DNA of 6,874 nt from an uncultured Verrucomicrobiota bacterium (GCA_903925515.1 CAIYFP010000329.1:1-6874), one strand, 5' to 3'; shown: positions 1 through 6,757, counted from the stretch's first letter. Notes: a model not told the origin generated them from the letters alone. Numbers and translations: made by a program.

Positions 1-160
1 GAGCGAGCTCCATGGGGTTGTCGCAAAGGGCTTCGAGGACGGTCTTGCGGAAGGCCTCCTGGGACCTTGCCGGGGTCGCCGATGGACCGACGAGCCCGAG
101 GGCGACGGCGACGAGGGCACGGGCTGCGAGCGCGTGCATGGAAAGGCGGCGGTGATTCAC
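1..160 (-). CDS. N-terminus of an unidentified exported protein (cut by window edge)
   Basis: An open frame runs off the left edge on the minus strand; about 53 codons are visible. I chose the GTG at 160 because it adds a positively charged n-region (MNHRRLSM) ahead of a hydrophobic stretch (ALVAVALGLVG) and a polar, small-residue cleavage zone (PSATPARSQ), which together look like a Sec signal peptide of about 30 residues. The ATG at 139 is in frame and is the alternative start; neither has a strong Shine-Dalgarno. The first residues of the mature part (QEAFRKTVLEALCDNPMEL) look like an amphipathic helix with one Cys, and I do not recognise the family. It lies downstream of the LamG gene on the same strand, but a strong terminator at 226-262 separates them, so it probably has its own promoter in 161-225. 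Function is unknown. The signal peptide is the only solid inference. Confidence 0.55.
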   Translation of the reverse strand, partial: MNHRRLSMHALAARALVAVALGLVGPSATPARSQEAFRKTVLEALCDNPMELA

Positions 161-225
161 TTGCTCGCGAGGCTATCCCGTCGGCGCGGCGGGTGTCACC
201 GGGTATGGGGCCGGGATCGCCGGGG

Positions 226-262
226 AAAAAGAAAAGCCCCGCCCGATGGACGGGCGGGGCTT
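226..262 (-). terminator. Intrinsic terminator of the LamG gene
   Basis: A perfect 12-bp inverted repeat, AAGCCCCGCCCG (234-245) and CGGGCGGGGCTT (251-262), encloses a 5-nt loop. On the minus strand the stem runs into a T-rich tract (complement of AAAAAGAAAA at 226-235). It starts about 25 nt past the stop codon of the LamG gene. There is no comparable T tract on the other side, so it acts in the minus direction only. It insulates the left-edge gene from LamG transcription. Confidence 0.9.
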
Positions 263-286
263 GCATGGAACGCCCGTGGGGGCGGG

Positions 287-3031
287 TTATTGGCGGAGGC
301 GGAAGAACGCGGCGTCGTCGGACGCGGGGACGTCGTAGGGGCTGGAGGCCCCTTGGACGTCGGAGAAGCCGCCGTTGAAGGAGGCGGACTTCTGGAGGGT
401 GCCGCCGGTCCATGAGAGGCGGAGGCCGGAGGCGGTGCGGGCGAACGAGATGTTGGAGACCGCGGCGGCGGTGGCGGCGTCGAAGTGGGCCTTCACCTCG
501 GCGGCGGAGAGGGCCCTCTTGTAGATGGCGACCTCGTCGATGGCGCCCGCGAAGTGGTCGGCCCAGCCGGAGCCGGTGGAGCCGATGGCCCAGTCGCCGT
601 CGTTGACGAGGACGGAGCCCTTGGCGTCGGCCTGGCTGGCGATGGCCACGCCATTGCGATAGAGGCGCCATGTGGTGCCATCATGGGTGCCGACGAGGTG
701 CAGCCATTGGCCGTCCGCGAGGTCAGAGCCGACTGGGGCGCGGACACCATGGAAGCCGGTGTCGTCGGTGGAGCCGAGGACGTAGTCGGTGCCGTTCTCG
801 ACGTGGAGGGAGACTTGGTTGGGACTGAGGAGGGAGCCGGCGAGGACGATGTCGGTTCCGGCGACGTTGAAGTCGGACTGGATGGCGGGCCCGTGGGAGA
901 GGATGCGAGCGAGGGCGCCTTGGGAGGGATCGGGCTTGATCCATGCCTCGAGGGTGATGACGCCGCTGAAGTTGAGGGCGGCGGGGTTGTTGAGGGAGAC
1001 GAAGTTGCGGGCGCCGATGGAGACGGCGTTGTTGCCGGCGGGGAGGCCGGGGCCGGCGGGGCCGGAGGCGTCGTTGGCGCCGTTGACGCGGACGCCGTCC
1101 GCGAGGGCGCCGGCCGTGCCGCTGTTGGCGGCCACGGCGTCGGGGACCTCGTTGGCCCGGAGATAGAGGGCGGGCACGGTCACGCGCTCCTTGGTTTGGT
1201 CGGGCGTGTTGTTCACGTCGAAGGCGGAGGTGTACACGAGGGACTCGTAGGGGGTCCCGGGATTGCGGTTCTTGCCGGCCTCGTAGTGGGCGGTGATTTG
1301 CTCGGGCTTGAGGACGTAGTTGTTGTAGAACGCGACCTCGTCGATTCCGCCCTCGAAGGGGTTGGAGCCGATGCCGGAGGCGATGTTATAGGCGCCGATG
1401 CCGAGGTCGGCGGGGGTGCCGAGGGGCTTGCCTTGGCCTTCCTCGGGGACGGCGCGGTTGGCGGCATAGAGGGCGTTTTCATTTCGGCCGACCTGCTTGC
1501 CATCGACGTAGGCGGTGAGGATGCCCTGGTACTGGTGGTTGCCGTTGCCGGCGGGGTCGCCGTTGTCGGCCTGGGGCTCCCAGGTGACGACGAGGTGTTG
1601 CCAGCGGCCGACCTCGTAGTCGGTGTCGGTATTGACGTCGAAGCCGGAGGAGCCGGCGCCGCCATACATGCGGAAGTTCCATCCGTGTCCCTCGGAGGGC
1701 GGGTAGGTGGTGTTGGGGTTGCGCTGGAAGATGACCCAGCCGGTGCGGCCGGTGCCGCCGGTCATGCGGTTGTTGACGGGGCATTGGCCGCCCTGCTTGT
1801 CGCGGGTGGGCATGAGCCATGCCTCGAAGGTGAAGGGGATGCTGGAGTCCGGGTTGAAGGCCTCGTTGAAGGGGATGGAGGCCGAGGCGCTGCCGTTGCG
1901 GCTGTGATAGACGACGGAGGAGTCGCCGGGGCTGCCGGCGAGCGCGGAGGGCGCGCCCTTGCGAACCTCGGCCGTGTAGGTGCCATTCCCGGCGGTGCGC
2001 AGGTCGCCGACATTGACGAGGCCCTCGGAGCCCGGGGCGACCTCGCCGAGGCGGAGGTACACGCTGGGGTTGTGGGATTGGACGAGGGAGGCGTAGGGGA
2101 GCGTGCGGTTGGCGTTCGTGCCGTTCTGCCAGTGCGCCTTGATCTGCTCCGCCGTGAGCATGGCGGGATAGAAGGCGAACTCGTCGATGCCGCCGAACCA
2201 CGGGTTGGTGGCGCCGAAGTTGGCGGCGTTGCCGTTGGCGTTGTTGTAGTTGCCGAGGGCAAGGCCGGGCTGGCCGTTGACGGCCTGGGCGGCGTCGTGG
2301 TCGTCGGTCACGGGCGCGTACCCGGGCTTGCTTTCGTTGGTCCACTCGGCGGTGTTGGCAAGCTCGCCGTCGATGTACATGTGGAGCTTGGAGCCGACGC
2401 CGGCGGCGCCGACGGGGTCATAGACGACGACCATGTGGGTCCACTTGCCGAGGGTGAAGGGCTGGCTGCTGGTGACGTCCAGGGCGGTGCTGGTGTCCAC
2501 GCCGGAGTACATGCGGAAGTTCCAGCCGATGCCGGACTCGCCGCTCGTGTTGTCGGCGCTGGGGCGGCGCTGGAACATCACCCACCCTTGGCGCGGGCCG
2601 CCTTGGGTCCACCGGTTGGCGATGGGGGACATGCCGTTGCCGGATTGGTCGGACGACGGGAGGAACCATGCTTCGACGGTGAACGGTTGGTCGGCGGGGC
2701 GGTTGATGGCGCTGTTGAAGGGGATTTGGGTGCGCGTGGTGAAGTCGAAGAAGGAGGCGCGGCCGGGGTCGCCGGCGATGGCGCCGGGGACGGAGCGGAC
2801 GATGCCGGTGGGGAGGTCGTTGGTGGCGTTGGCGGCCGCGCCGAGGCTGCCGCTGTTCACGTTGATCGTGGAGCGTGCCTGCGAATCGTTCAGGCGGTAG
2901 TAGCCAACGGGTGCGTCCGCGAGGACAGCCGACGGGTAGTCGGCGCGGGTGGTGGTGGCGGTGGCGAGCGACAGCAGGACTGCCGCGCGCAGGAGGGAGG
3001 AGTTTTTCATCTTGATGAACGGTCCGGACAT
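287..3031 (-). CDS. Secreted protein with three LamG (concanavalin A-like) domains
   Basis: A 914-residue exported protein, probably extracellular or cell-surface, with a carbohydrate- or protein-binding fold; no enzyme motif is visible. Residues 1-30 form a signal peptide (KMKNSSLLRAAVLLSLATA, likely cleaved near TRA/DYP). Three Laminin-G-like beta-sandwich units follow at about 32-303, 312-587 and 594-853. Each has an opening strand of the YYRL/YLRL type, a core EAW strand (FTVEAWFLP 117-125, FTFEAWLMP 400-408, ITLEAWIKP 692-700), a YxDG or YRNG strand, and a closing GG/GAIDE strand (280, 561, 829) followed by an xxAEQIKAH-like helix. Units 1 and 2 share an extra GWVxFQR...GWNFRMY segment that unit 3 lacks. 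The C-terminus (about 862-914: LRLSWTGG, TLQ, SSPYDV, FFRLRQ) matches a short module common at the ends of verrucomicrobial secreted proteins. No PEP-CTERM or transmembrane anchor is seen. The ATG at 3031 is preceded by GGGAAG about 7 nt upstream; the ATG at 3010 is in frame and is the alternative. Ligand unknown. Confidence 0.93.
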   Translation of the reverse strand: MSGPFIKMKNSSLLRAAVLLSLATATTTRADYPSAVLADAPVGYYRLNDSQARSTINVNSGSLGAAANATNDLPTGIVRSVPGAIAGDPGRASFFDFTTRTQIPFNSAINRPADQPFTVEAWFLPSSDQSGNGMSPIANRWTQGGPRQGWVMFQRRPSADNTSGESGIGWNFRMYSGVDTSTALDVTSSQPFTLGKWTHMVVVYDPVGAAGVGSKLHMYIDGELANTAEWTNESKPGYAPVTDDHDAAQAVNGQPGLALGNYNNANGNAANFGATNPWFGGIDEFAFYPAMLTAEQIKAHWQNGTNANRTLPYASLVQSHNPSVYLRLGEVAPGSEGLVNVGDLRTAGNGTYTAEVRKGAPSALAGSPGDSSVVYHSRNGSASASIPFNEAFNPDSSIPFTFEAWLMPTRDKQGGQCPVNNRMTGGTGRTGWVIFQRNPNTTYPPSEGHGWNFRMYGGAGSSGFDVNTDTDYEVGRWQHLVVTWEPQADNGDPAGNGNHQYQGILTAYVDGKQVGRNENALYAANRAVPEEGQGKPLGTPADLGIGAYNIASGIGSNPFEGGIDEVAFYNNYVLKPEQITAHYEAGKNRNPGTPYESLVYTSAFDVNNTPDQTKERVTVPALYLRANEVPDAVAANSGTAGALADGVRVNGANDASGPAGPGLPAGNNAVSIGARNFVSLNNPAALNFSGVITLEAWIKPDPSQGALARILSHGPAIQSDFNVAGTDIVLAGSLLSPNQVSLHVENGTDYVLGSTDDTGFHGVRAPVGSDLADGQWLHLVGTHDGTTWRLYRNGVAIASQADAKGSVLVNDGDWAIGSTGSGWADHFAGAIDEVAIYKRALSAAEVKAHFDAATAAAVSNISFARTASGLRLSWTGGTLQKSASFNGGFSDVQGASSPYDVPASDDAAFFRLRQ

Positions 3032-3158
3032 GGCGCTTCCCGGGATGGGACACGCGGATCACGGATGCGGGGCCGACGGTTAACAAGCATGCAACAAAGT
3101 CAATCCTGCGCCGGGCGTGGGCTTGACATGGGGACGGCATGGGGAGAATGGGCGGCAC
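3032..3158. promoter_or_regulatory. Divergent intergenic region, putative promoters for both neighbours
   Basis: This 127-bp spacer separates the LamG gene (leftward) from the prepilin-like gene (rightward) and must carry both promoters unless transcription enters from outside. It holds the only AT-richer island nearby (about 3080-3104). On the minus strand a TTGACT hexamer (3098-3103) could be a -35 for LamG, but no good -10 follows at standard spacing. On the plus strand TTGACA (3123-3128) is a perfect -35 match; the best -10-like hexamer is GAGAAT (3144-3149) at a short 15-bp spacing. AACAA occurs twice, at 3082-3086 and 3093-3097, 11 bp apart. The hexamers are visible; the promoter assignment is inference. 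Confidence 0.35.
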
Positions 3159-4043
3159 ATGGAAACGGGCCCGTCCAGAGGGCGTGGGGGAGGCGCTGCG
3201 ATCCGGGGAGGCGGCGCCGGCTTCACCTTGGTCGAGTTGCTGGTGGTCATCGCCATCATCGCGATCCTTGCGGGCATGCTGTTGCCGGCGTTGTCGCGGG
3301 CGAAGGGCAAGGCGCAGGGCATCTCGTGCATGAACAACACCCGGCAGGTGATGCTGGGATGGATGCTGTACGCGGACGACCATGACGGCCGGGTCTGCGG
3401 GAACGCCTCGGGGTCCGCGATGCCGCAGGACAACTGGGTCATGGGCACGATGCGGTCCGTCAACGCGGGTCCGAACTCGGACAACACCAACGCGTTGAAC
3501 CTTGTCGGGCCGCAGGCGCAGTTGGGGCGGTACGTGAAGACGCACCGACCGTTCCGTTGCCCGTCGGACACGTCGGTGGGCCTTGTGCCCGGGAGCAAGG
3601 CGCCGCTCCCGCGGGTGCGCACGCTCTCGATGAACGGATGGCTGGGATACAACTCGGAGGCGTGGGACGGGCCGGCCGGGTTGATCGTCTTCAAGAAGGT
3701 GTCCGAGATGGTGCAGCCGGGGCCGGCCGGGATCTGGGTGGTGGTGGACGAGCGCGAGGACAGCATCAATGACGGTTGGTTTGCCGTGAGCATGGCGGGC
3801 GTCGCGACGCCCGGCGGCAAGCCCGCCAACCCGGGCCAATACCAGGTCATCGACTTCCCCGCGAGCTACCACAACCGGGCGTCTTCCTTCGCCTTCGCGG
3901 ACGGGCACTCGGAAATCCACAAGTGGAGGGATGCGCGCACGAACCCGGTCCTCCGCAAGGGCCAGGACACGCAGCTTCGGGTCCCCACGCCGGGCAACCC
4001 CGACGTCGAGTGGCTCCACGCGCACACGACGGGGTTTCGGTGA
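3159..4043 (+). CDS. Prepilin-type N-terminal and H-X9-DG domain protein (pseudopilin-like)
   Basis: A 294-residue type IV pilin/type II secretion-like protein. The class III signal is plain: a Gly/Arg-rich leader ending AG, then FTLVELLVVIAIIAILAGML, with predicted prepilin peptidase cleavage between Gly21 and Phe22 and the conserved Glu at mature position 5 (Glu26). The hydrophobic helix would anchor it in the inner membrane or pack into a pilus core. Next come SRAKGKAQGISCMNNTRQ and a YADDHDGR segment typical of the large verrucomicrobial/planctomycete paralogue families. Near the C-terminus His238, nine residues, then Asp248-Gly249 (YHNRASSFAFADGH) is an exact H-X9-DG motif, the signature of the prepilin-associated H-X9-DG domain. 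FRCPSD is another family hallmark. I chose the ATG at 3159 because GGGGAG lies 12 nt upstream; a GTG at 3117 would add 14 residues but has no ribosome-binding site and would run through the putative -35. Such proteins are often encoded as orphans away from pilus genes, as here. The exact role is unknown. Confidence 0.93.
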   Translation: METGPSRGRGGGAAIRGGGAGFTLVELLVVIAIIAILAGMLLPALSRAKGKAQGISCMNNTRQVMLGWMLYADDHDGRVCGNASGSAMPQDNWVMGTMRSVNAGPNSDNTNALNLVGPQAQLGRYVKTHRPFRCPSDTSVGLVPGSKAPLPRVRTLSMNGWLGYNSEAWDGPAGLIVFKKVSEMVQPGPAGIWVVVDEREDSINDGWFAVSMAGVATPGGKPANPGQYQVIDFPASYHNRASSFAFADGHSEIHKWRDARTNPVLRKGQDTQLRVPTPGNPDVEWLHAHTTGFR

Positions 4044-4355
4044 AGCCGGAGGCGGCATGGCCACCCGGAGGCCCAACGGCGATGGCCCCTTGCGTCCCGG
4101 GTCGCCGCCCCGGAGCACCAGTGGGTTCGGGGTCGGAGCTTTGCCGAGGCACGCTCGCCCCCTTTTGTGTCCCGTGACAAACGGGTGACACATCGGCGGA
4201 CGCCGACGCGCAGGATGGGGGCCGGCATGGCGAGCTGCGAGAAAGGCGCGGGGCTGGAGTGGGGCGGACGTGCACGGGGCGGGGCGCGTGCGTCGGCGCG
4301 TCGTGTCCGTGGCGGGGATGGACAAGGCTTCGAGGGCGGGCCAAGGCTGGCGTCC
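4044..4355. other. Non-coding gap before the two-component genes
   Basis: About 310 bases between the prepilin-like stop and the chosen kinase start. The kinase frame stays open upstream to 4167, but the extra residues are almost all Arg, Gly and Ala with no domain signal, so I treat them as non-coding. A nested hairpin pairs CCCCG (4108-4112) with CGGGG (4128-4132), with CAC/GTG inside. It has no T tract and is at best a weak terminator for the prepilin-like gene. The most structured element is the tandem repeat at 4172-4192, listed separately. No sigma-70 promoter stands out. Confidence 0.5.
4172..4192. promoter_or_regulatory. Pho-box-like tandem repeat, candidate OmpR/PhoB-family operator
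   Basis: GTGACA occurs at 4174-4179 and again at 4185-4190, exactly 11 bp apart. Read on the minus strand this is TGTCAC-CCGTT-TGTCAC. The core TGTCA-N6-TGTCA has the half-site and spacing of the enterobacterial PhoB box. OmpR/PhoB winged-helix regulators bind as head-to-tail dimers to direct repeats with about this period. The gene pair about 165 bp downstream encodes such a regulator, so autoregulation is possible. The same bases also form an imperfect inverted repeat (TGTGTCCCGT against ACGGG-TG-ACACA), so a hairpin or dyad operator is the alternative. The repeat is visible; its function is inference. Confidence 0.35.
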
Positions 4356-5321
4356 ATGCGAGCGGGCGAGGCGATGAGGGGGCGTGTGCCGCAACGATGG
4401 ACGAGGCACCTGATCTGGGTCCAGGTGGCATGGCTGGCGTTGGTGTTCGGGCTTGGGGGATGGTGGGTGTCGCTGATGCGAAGCCAGTCGGGGCGGATCG
4501 CGGTGCTGGAGCAGCAAGCGGGCCTTGCTGCGCCGGCCGTGCAGGAGCAGTGGCTGCGGACGCAACGGATGTTGTTCTGGGAGGGCGGGGCCTTCTTCGC
4601 GGCGTTGATGGTGAGCCTTGGGGCCTTGGCCGTCCTGCATGGGCGGGACGCGGCGCGTGCGCGGGCCTTGCAGGCGTTCTTTGCGTCGGCCACGCACGAG
4701 CTGAGGACGCCCTTGGCGGCGCTTCGGCTCGAGGTGGAGGGGCTTGCGGAGGTGGTGCGTCCCGGGCACGAGGGGCGGCCGTGGGTCGAGCGCATGCTGG
4801 AGGACTCGGCGCGGCTGGAGTCGCAGGTGGAGCGCGCGCTGGAGCTCGCGCGGATCGAGGGGGGCGGGCGGGTCCCGGTGCAACCGGTGAACCTGCGGGC
4901 GGTGGTGGCGGAGTTCGTGCGGACATGGCGTCCGCCGCCGGGCAGGCCGGTGGTGGTGCGCAACGACGCGGAGGACGTGGGCGTGATGGCCAACGCGGCG
5001 AGCGTGCACACGATGCTCAGGAACCTGTTCGAGAATTCCGTCCGGCACGCGCGGCCCGGGGCGCTGGGAATCTCGGTGCGCTCGGAGCCCGACGCCGGCC
5101 GGGTGGCGCTGGTCGTGATGGACGATGGCGGGCCGGCGCGAGGGTTGCCCGGCGGGCTGGGGGAATTGTTCTCGCCGGGCAAGGACTCGGCCGGGGCCGG
5201 CGTGGGGCTCTACCTTGTCCGGGAACTGATGCGGCGGATGGGCGGCGACGCGCGGTTCGGGGCGACGGACCGGGGCTTCGCGGCGCGGCTGGCGTTCGAG
5301 GGGGAGGTTCACGATGGCTGA
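4356..5321 (+). CDS. Sensor histidine kinase, compact two-TM type
   Basis: An inner-membrane sensor kinase of 321 residues that would autophosphorylate and pass phosphate to the overlapping regulator. Two hydrophobic helices (about 18-40 and 72-94) bracket a short external loop of about 30 residues, too small for a known sensor domain. There is no HAMP or PAS: TM2 leads almost directly into the HisKA dimerisation domain. The H-box is FFASATHELRTPLAAL with His114 as the phosphoacceptor. The HATPase domain shows an N-box (LRNLFENSVRHA, Asn223 and Asn227), a G1/D-box (VVMDDGGPARG, Asp256), an F-box-like LFSPGKD (271-277) and a G2 box (GAGVGLYLV, 280-288). In G1 the second Gly of the usual DxGxG is Pro260. 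The ATG at 4356 has AAGG 9 nt upstream; the in-frame ATG at 4374 (MRGRVPQRW) is nearly as plausible, with GAGG but too short a spacer. The frame stays open to 4167. The signal sensed is unknown. Confidence 0.92.
   Translation: MRAGEAMRGRVPQRWTRHLIWVQVAWLALVFGLGGWWVSLMRSQSGRIAVLEQQAGLAAPAVQEQWLRTQRMLFWEGGAFFAALMVSLGALAVLHGRDAARARALQAFFASATHELRTPLAALRLEVEGLAEVVRPGHEGRPWVERMLEDSARLESQVERALELARIEGGGRVPVQPVNLRAVVAEFVRTWRPPPGRPVVVRNDAEDVGVMANAASVHTMLRNLFENSVRHARPGALGISVRSEPDAGRVALVVMDDGGPARGLPGGLGELFSPGKDSAGAGVGLYLVRELMRRMGGDARFGATDRGFAARLAFEGEVHDG
5301..5307 (+). promoter_or_regulatory. Strong ribosome-binding site of the response regulator
   Basis: GGGGAGG lies 6 nt before the ATG at 5314, inside the last codons of the kinase gene. 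It is the best Shine-Dalgarno in the window and fixes the regulator start. Combined with the 8-nt overlap it implies translation from the same mRNA, probably with coupling. Confidence 0.85.
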
Positions 5322-6021
5322 GCGCGCACGGGCATCGCTGCTGCTGGTGGAGGACGACGCGAACCTTGGGGCGACGTTGCGGGAACGGTTGGCGTCGGCG
5401 GGGTACCGCACGACATGGGCGCGCTCGTTGCGGGAGGCCCGGCGCGAGTTGTCGATGGACCGGTTCGGCCTCGTGATCCTGGACGTGGCATTGCCGGACG
5501 GGTCGGGGTTCGATCTGGCGGGGGAGGTGCGGGCCGGGTGGCCGGGGACCGGGGTCGTGTTCCTCACGGCCCAAGGCGACCCGGAGCGCCGTGTCCATGG
5601 CCTCGCGTTGGGCGCGGAGGACTACGTCGTGAAGCCGTTCCACTTCGACGAGCTGGTGTTGCGGATGGAGAACGGCCTGCGCCGGAGGCGTCACCTTGAC
5701 GCGGTGCCCGACCCCATGGACGTGGGGCGCGCACGGGTGCACTTCGGGGCGCTGAAGGTGGAACGTGAGGGCCGGACGACGGCGCTGGGAGCGCGGGAGG
5801 CGGCGTTGCTGCGGTTCCTTGCGTCGCGACGCGGCGCCGTGGTGCGCCGGGACGAGATCCTCGACGAGGTCTGGCCGCGTGACGAGTACCCGACGCCGCG
5901 CACGGTGGACAACTTCGTGCTGAAGCTTCGAAGGATCGTGGAGGCGGACCCCGAGAACCCCGTGATCCTTCGCACGGTCTGGGGCGTGGGATACCAGCTT
6001 GAGATGCACGGGAATGGATGA
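5314..6021 (+). CDS. OmpR/PhoB-family response regulator
   Basis: A 235-residue cytoplasmic DNA-binding regulator of the family's usual length. The receiver domain (about 8-122) has the acidic pocket Glu13-Asp14-Asp15, the phosphoacceptor Asp57 (LVILDVALPDGSG), the switch Thr85 (VVFLTAQ) and Lys107 in YVVKPF, so it should be phosphorylatable. The C-terminal winged helix (about 142-230) opens with FGALKVEREGR, has the LGAREAALLRFLASRRG segment, and ends in RTVDNFVLKLRRIVEADP (recognition helix) and TVWGVGYQLE (wing), as in OmpR-type regulators. It overlaps the kinase gene by 8 nt, and kinase-before-regulator is the less common order for this family. It probably controls its own operon and nearby surface genes, but no target is proven. 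The tandem repeat at 4172-4192 is a candidate site. The sequence alone does not assign it to a named regulon. Confidence 0.96.
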   Translation: MAERARASLLLVEDDANLGATLRERLASAGYRTTWARSLREARRELSMDRFGLVILDVALPDGSGFDLAGEVRAGWPGTGVVFLTAQGDPERRVHGLALGAEDYVVKPFHFDELVLRMENGLRRRRHLDAVPDPMDVGRARVHFGALKVEREGRTTALGAREAALLRFLASRRGAVVRRDEILDEVWPRDEYPTPRTVDNFVLKLRRIVEADPENPVILRTVWGVGYQLEMHGNG

Positions 6022-6079
6022 ACCCTGCGGGGTGCGAGCGCGTGAATTTCCAAATCCGATGAACACGAACGAGACGAGC

Positions 6080-6757
6080 ATGAGATCAAACATGAAACTG
6101 CAATCCATCATGGCCGTGGCCGCCATCGCGGCGGCGGCGCTCCCTGCGCTGGCGGACACAAGCACCTTCGCGGTGCCGGACTACCGGGGCGTGCCGGGGG
6201 CAACGGCGGGGGGCTGGGAACGATTGACCGTCGGCTTCGGGCAACCGGGCAACGTCCCGGACCTCCCGAGCACCCTCGGCAGCGCGTCCCTGGTCCAGAC
6301 CGTGCCCGGCGCGATCGCGACGGGCGGCGGCAACTTGTACCAAGGCGCCGGCGCGGCGGCGTACCAGATCAACCACAACCCCGGCGAGGCCGTGGGACTG
6401 GTCACCTTCCAGATGCGCACCTTGGGCACCGAGCTGGACTACGGCTCCGTGCGCCTTGCCTACGATGTCGGCGCGGGCATCCAGTACCTTGCGCCCTCGG
6501 GCCGCGTCGAGCTGGAGCGCGGGCCCTCGCAGGGCTTTCCCGGGTTCAACGTGACGAGCCGATGGGACTGGAACCTGACGGGCACGGGCGCCACCAGCTA
6601 CCGCATCGAGATGTCGGCGACCGGGCCGCACCAGAGCCTCGACTCGGCCATGCTCGACAGCGCCAAGGTGGGCGTCGTGCCCGAGCCGTCCACGTGGGCG
6701 CTGCTGGGCGCGGGCGCGGCGCTGGTCCTGTGGCGGCTGCCCCGGGGCCGCCGCTGA
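6080..6757 (+). CDS. PEP-CTERM sorting domain protein
   Basis: A 225-residue exported surface protein. Residues 1-25 form a Sec signal peptide (MKLQSIMAVAAIAAAALPALA, cleaved at ALA/DTST). The C-terminus has the full tripartite PEP-CTERM signal: VPEPSTWAL (200-208), a hydrophobic helix (LLGAGAALVLW) and a basic tail (RLPRGRR). In known systems an exosortase recognises this signal, cleaves the protein and anchors or releases it, often with exopolysaccharide. No exosortase is in this window, so it must be encoded elsewhere. The ectodomain (26-199) has no Cys and is rich in Gly, Ala and Thr with alternating beta-like strands (VRLAYDVGAGIQYL, SYRIEMSATG); I cannot name a fold. The ATG at 6080 has a weak GAG 7-9 nt upstream; the ATGs at 6059 and 6092 are in frame, and the signal peptide survives with each. 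The gene is 58 nt after the response regulator with no hairpin between, so read-through is likely. Confidence 0.9.
   Translation: MRSNMKLQSIMAVAAIAAAALPALADTSTFAVPDYRGVPGATAGGWERLTVGFGQPGNVPDLPSTLGSASLVQTVPGAIATGGGNLYQGAGAAAYQINHNPGEAVGLVTFQMRTLGTELDYGSVRLAYDVGAGIQYLAPSGRVELERGPSQGFPGFNVTSRWDWNLTGTGATSYRIEMSATGPHQSLDSAMLDSAKVGVVPEPSTWALLGAGAALVLWRLPRGRR

Noticed and set aside
192..200. A lone TGTCAC half-site (GGTGTCACC) near the promoter of the left-edge gene
   Set aside because: There is no second half-site 11 bp to either side, so it does not form the tandem operator seen at 4172-4192.
485..3385. A 966-codon open frame on the plus strand antisense to the LamG gene
   Set aside because: It is made almost entirely of Gly, Ala, Val, Asp and Glu with no domain or signal, and it runs into the start of the prepilin-like gene. 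This is the usual shadow of a high-GC gene on the opposite strand, where the LamG frame has clear domains.
4047..4085. Direct CCGGAGGC copies and a GGCCA/TGGCC inverted pair after the prepilin-like stop
   Set aside because: Short, GC-biased matches expected by chance in this composition, and no T tract follows.
4167..4355. Upstream extension of the kinase by about 63 residues
   Set aside because: The added residues are low-complexity Arg/Gly/Ala, place a long basic segment before TM1, and would make the Pho-box-like repeat part of the coding sequence. No good ribosome-binding site supports it.
2418..5567. A 1049-codon open frame on the minus strand across the prepilin-like gene, kinase and regulator
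   Set aside because: It is Arg/Pro/His-rich with no recognisable motif and overlaps four well-supported genes. High third-position GC keeps stop codons rare.
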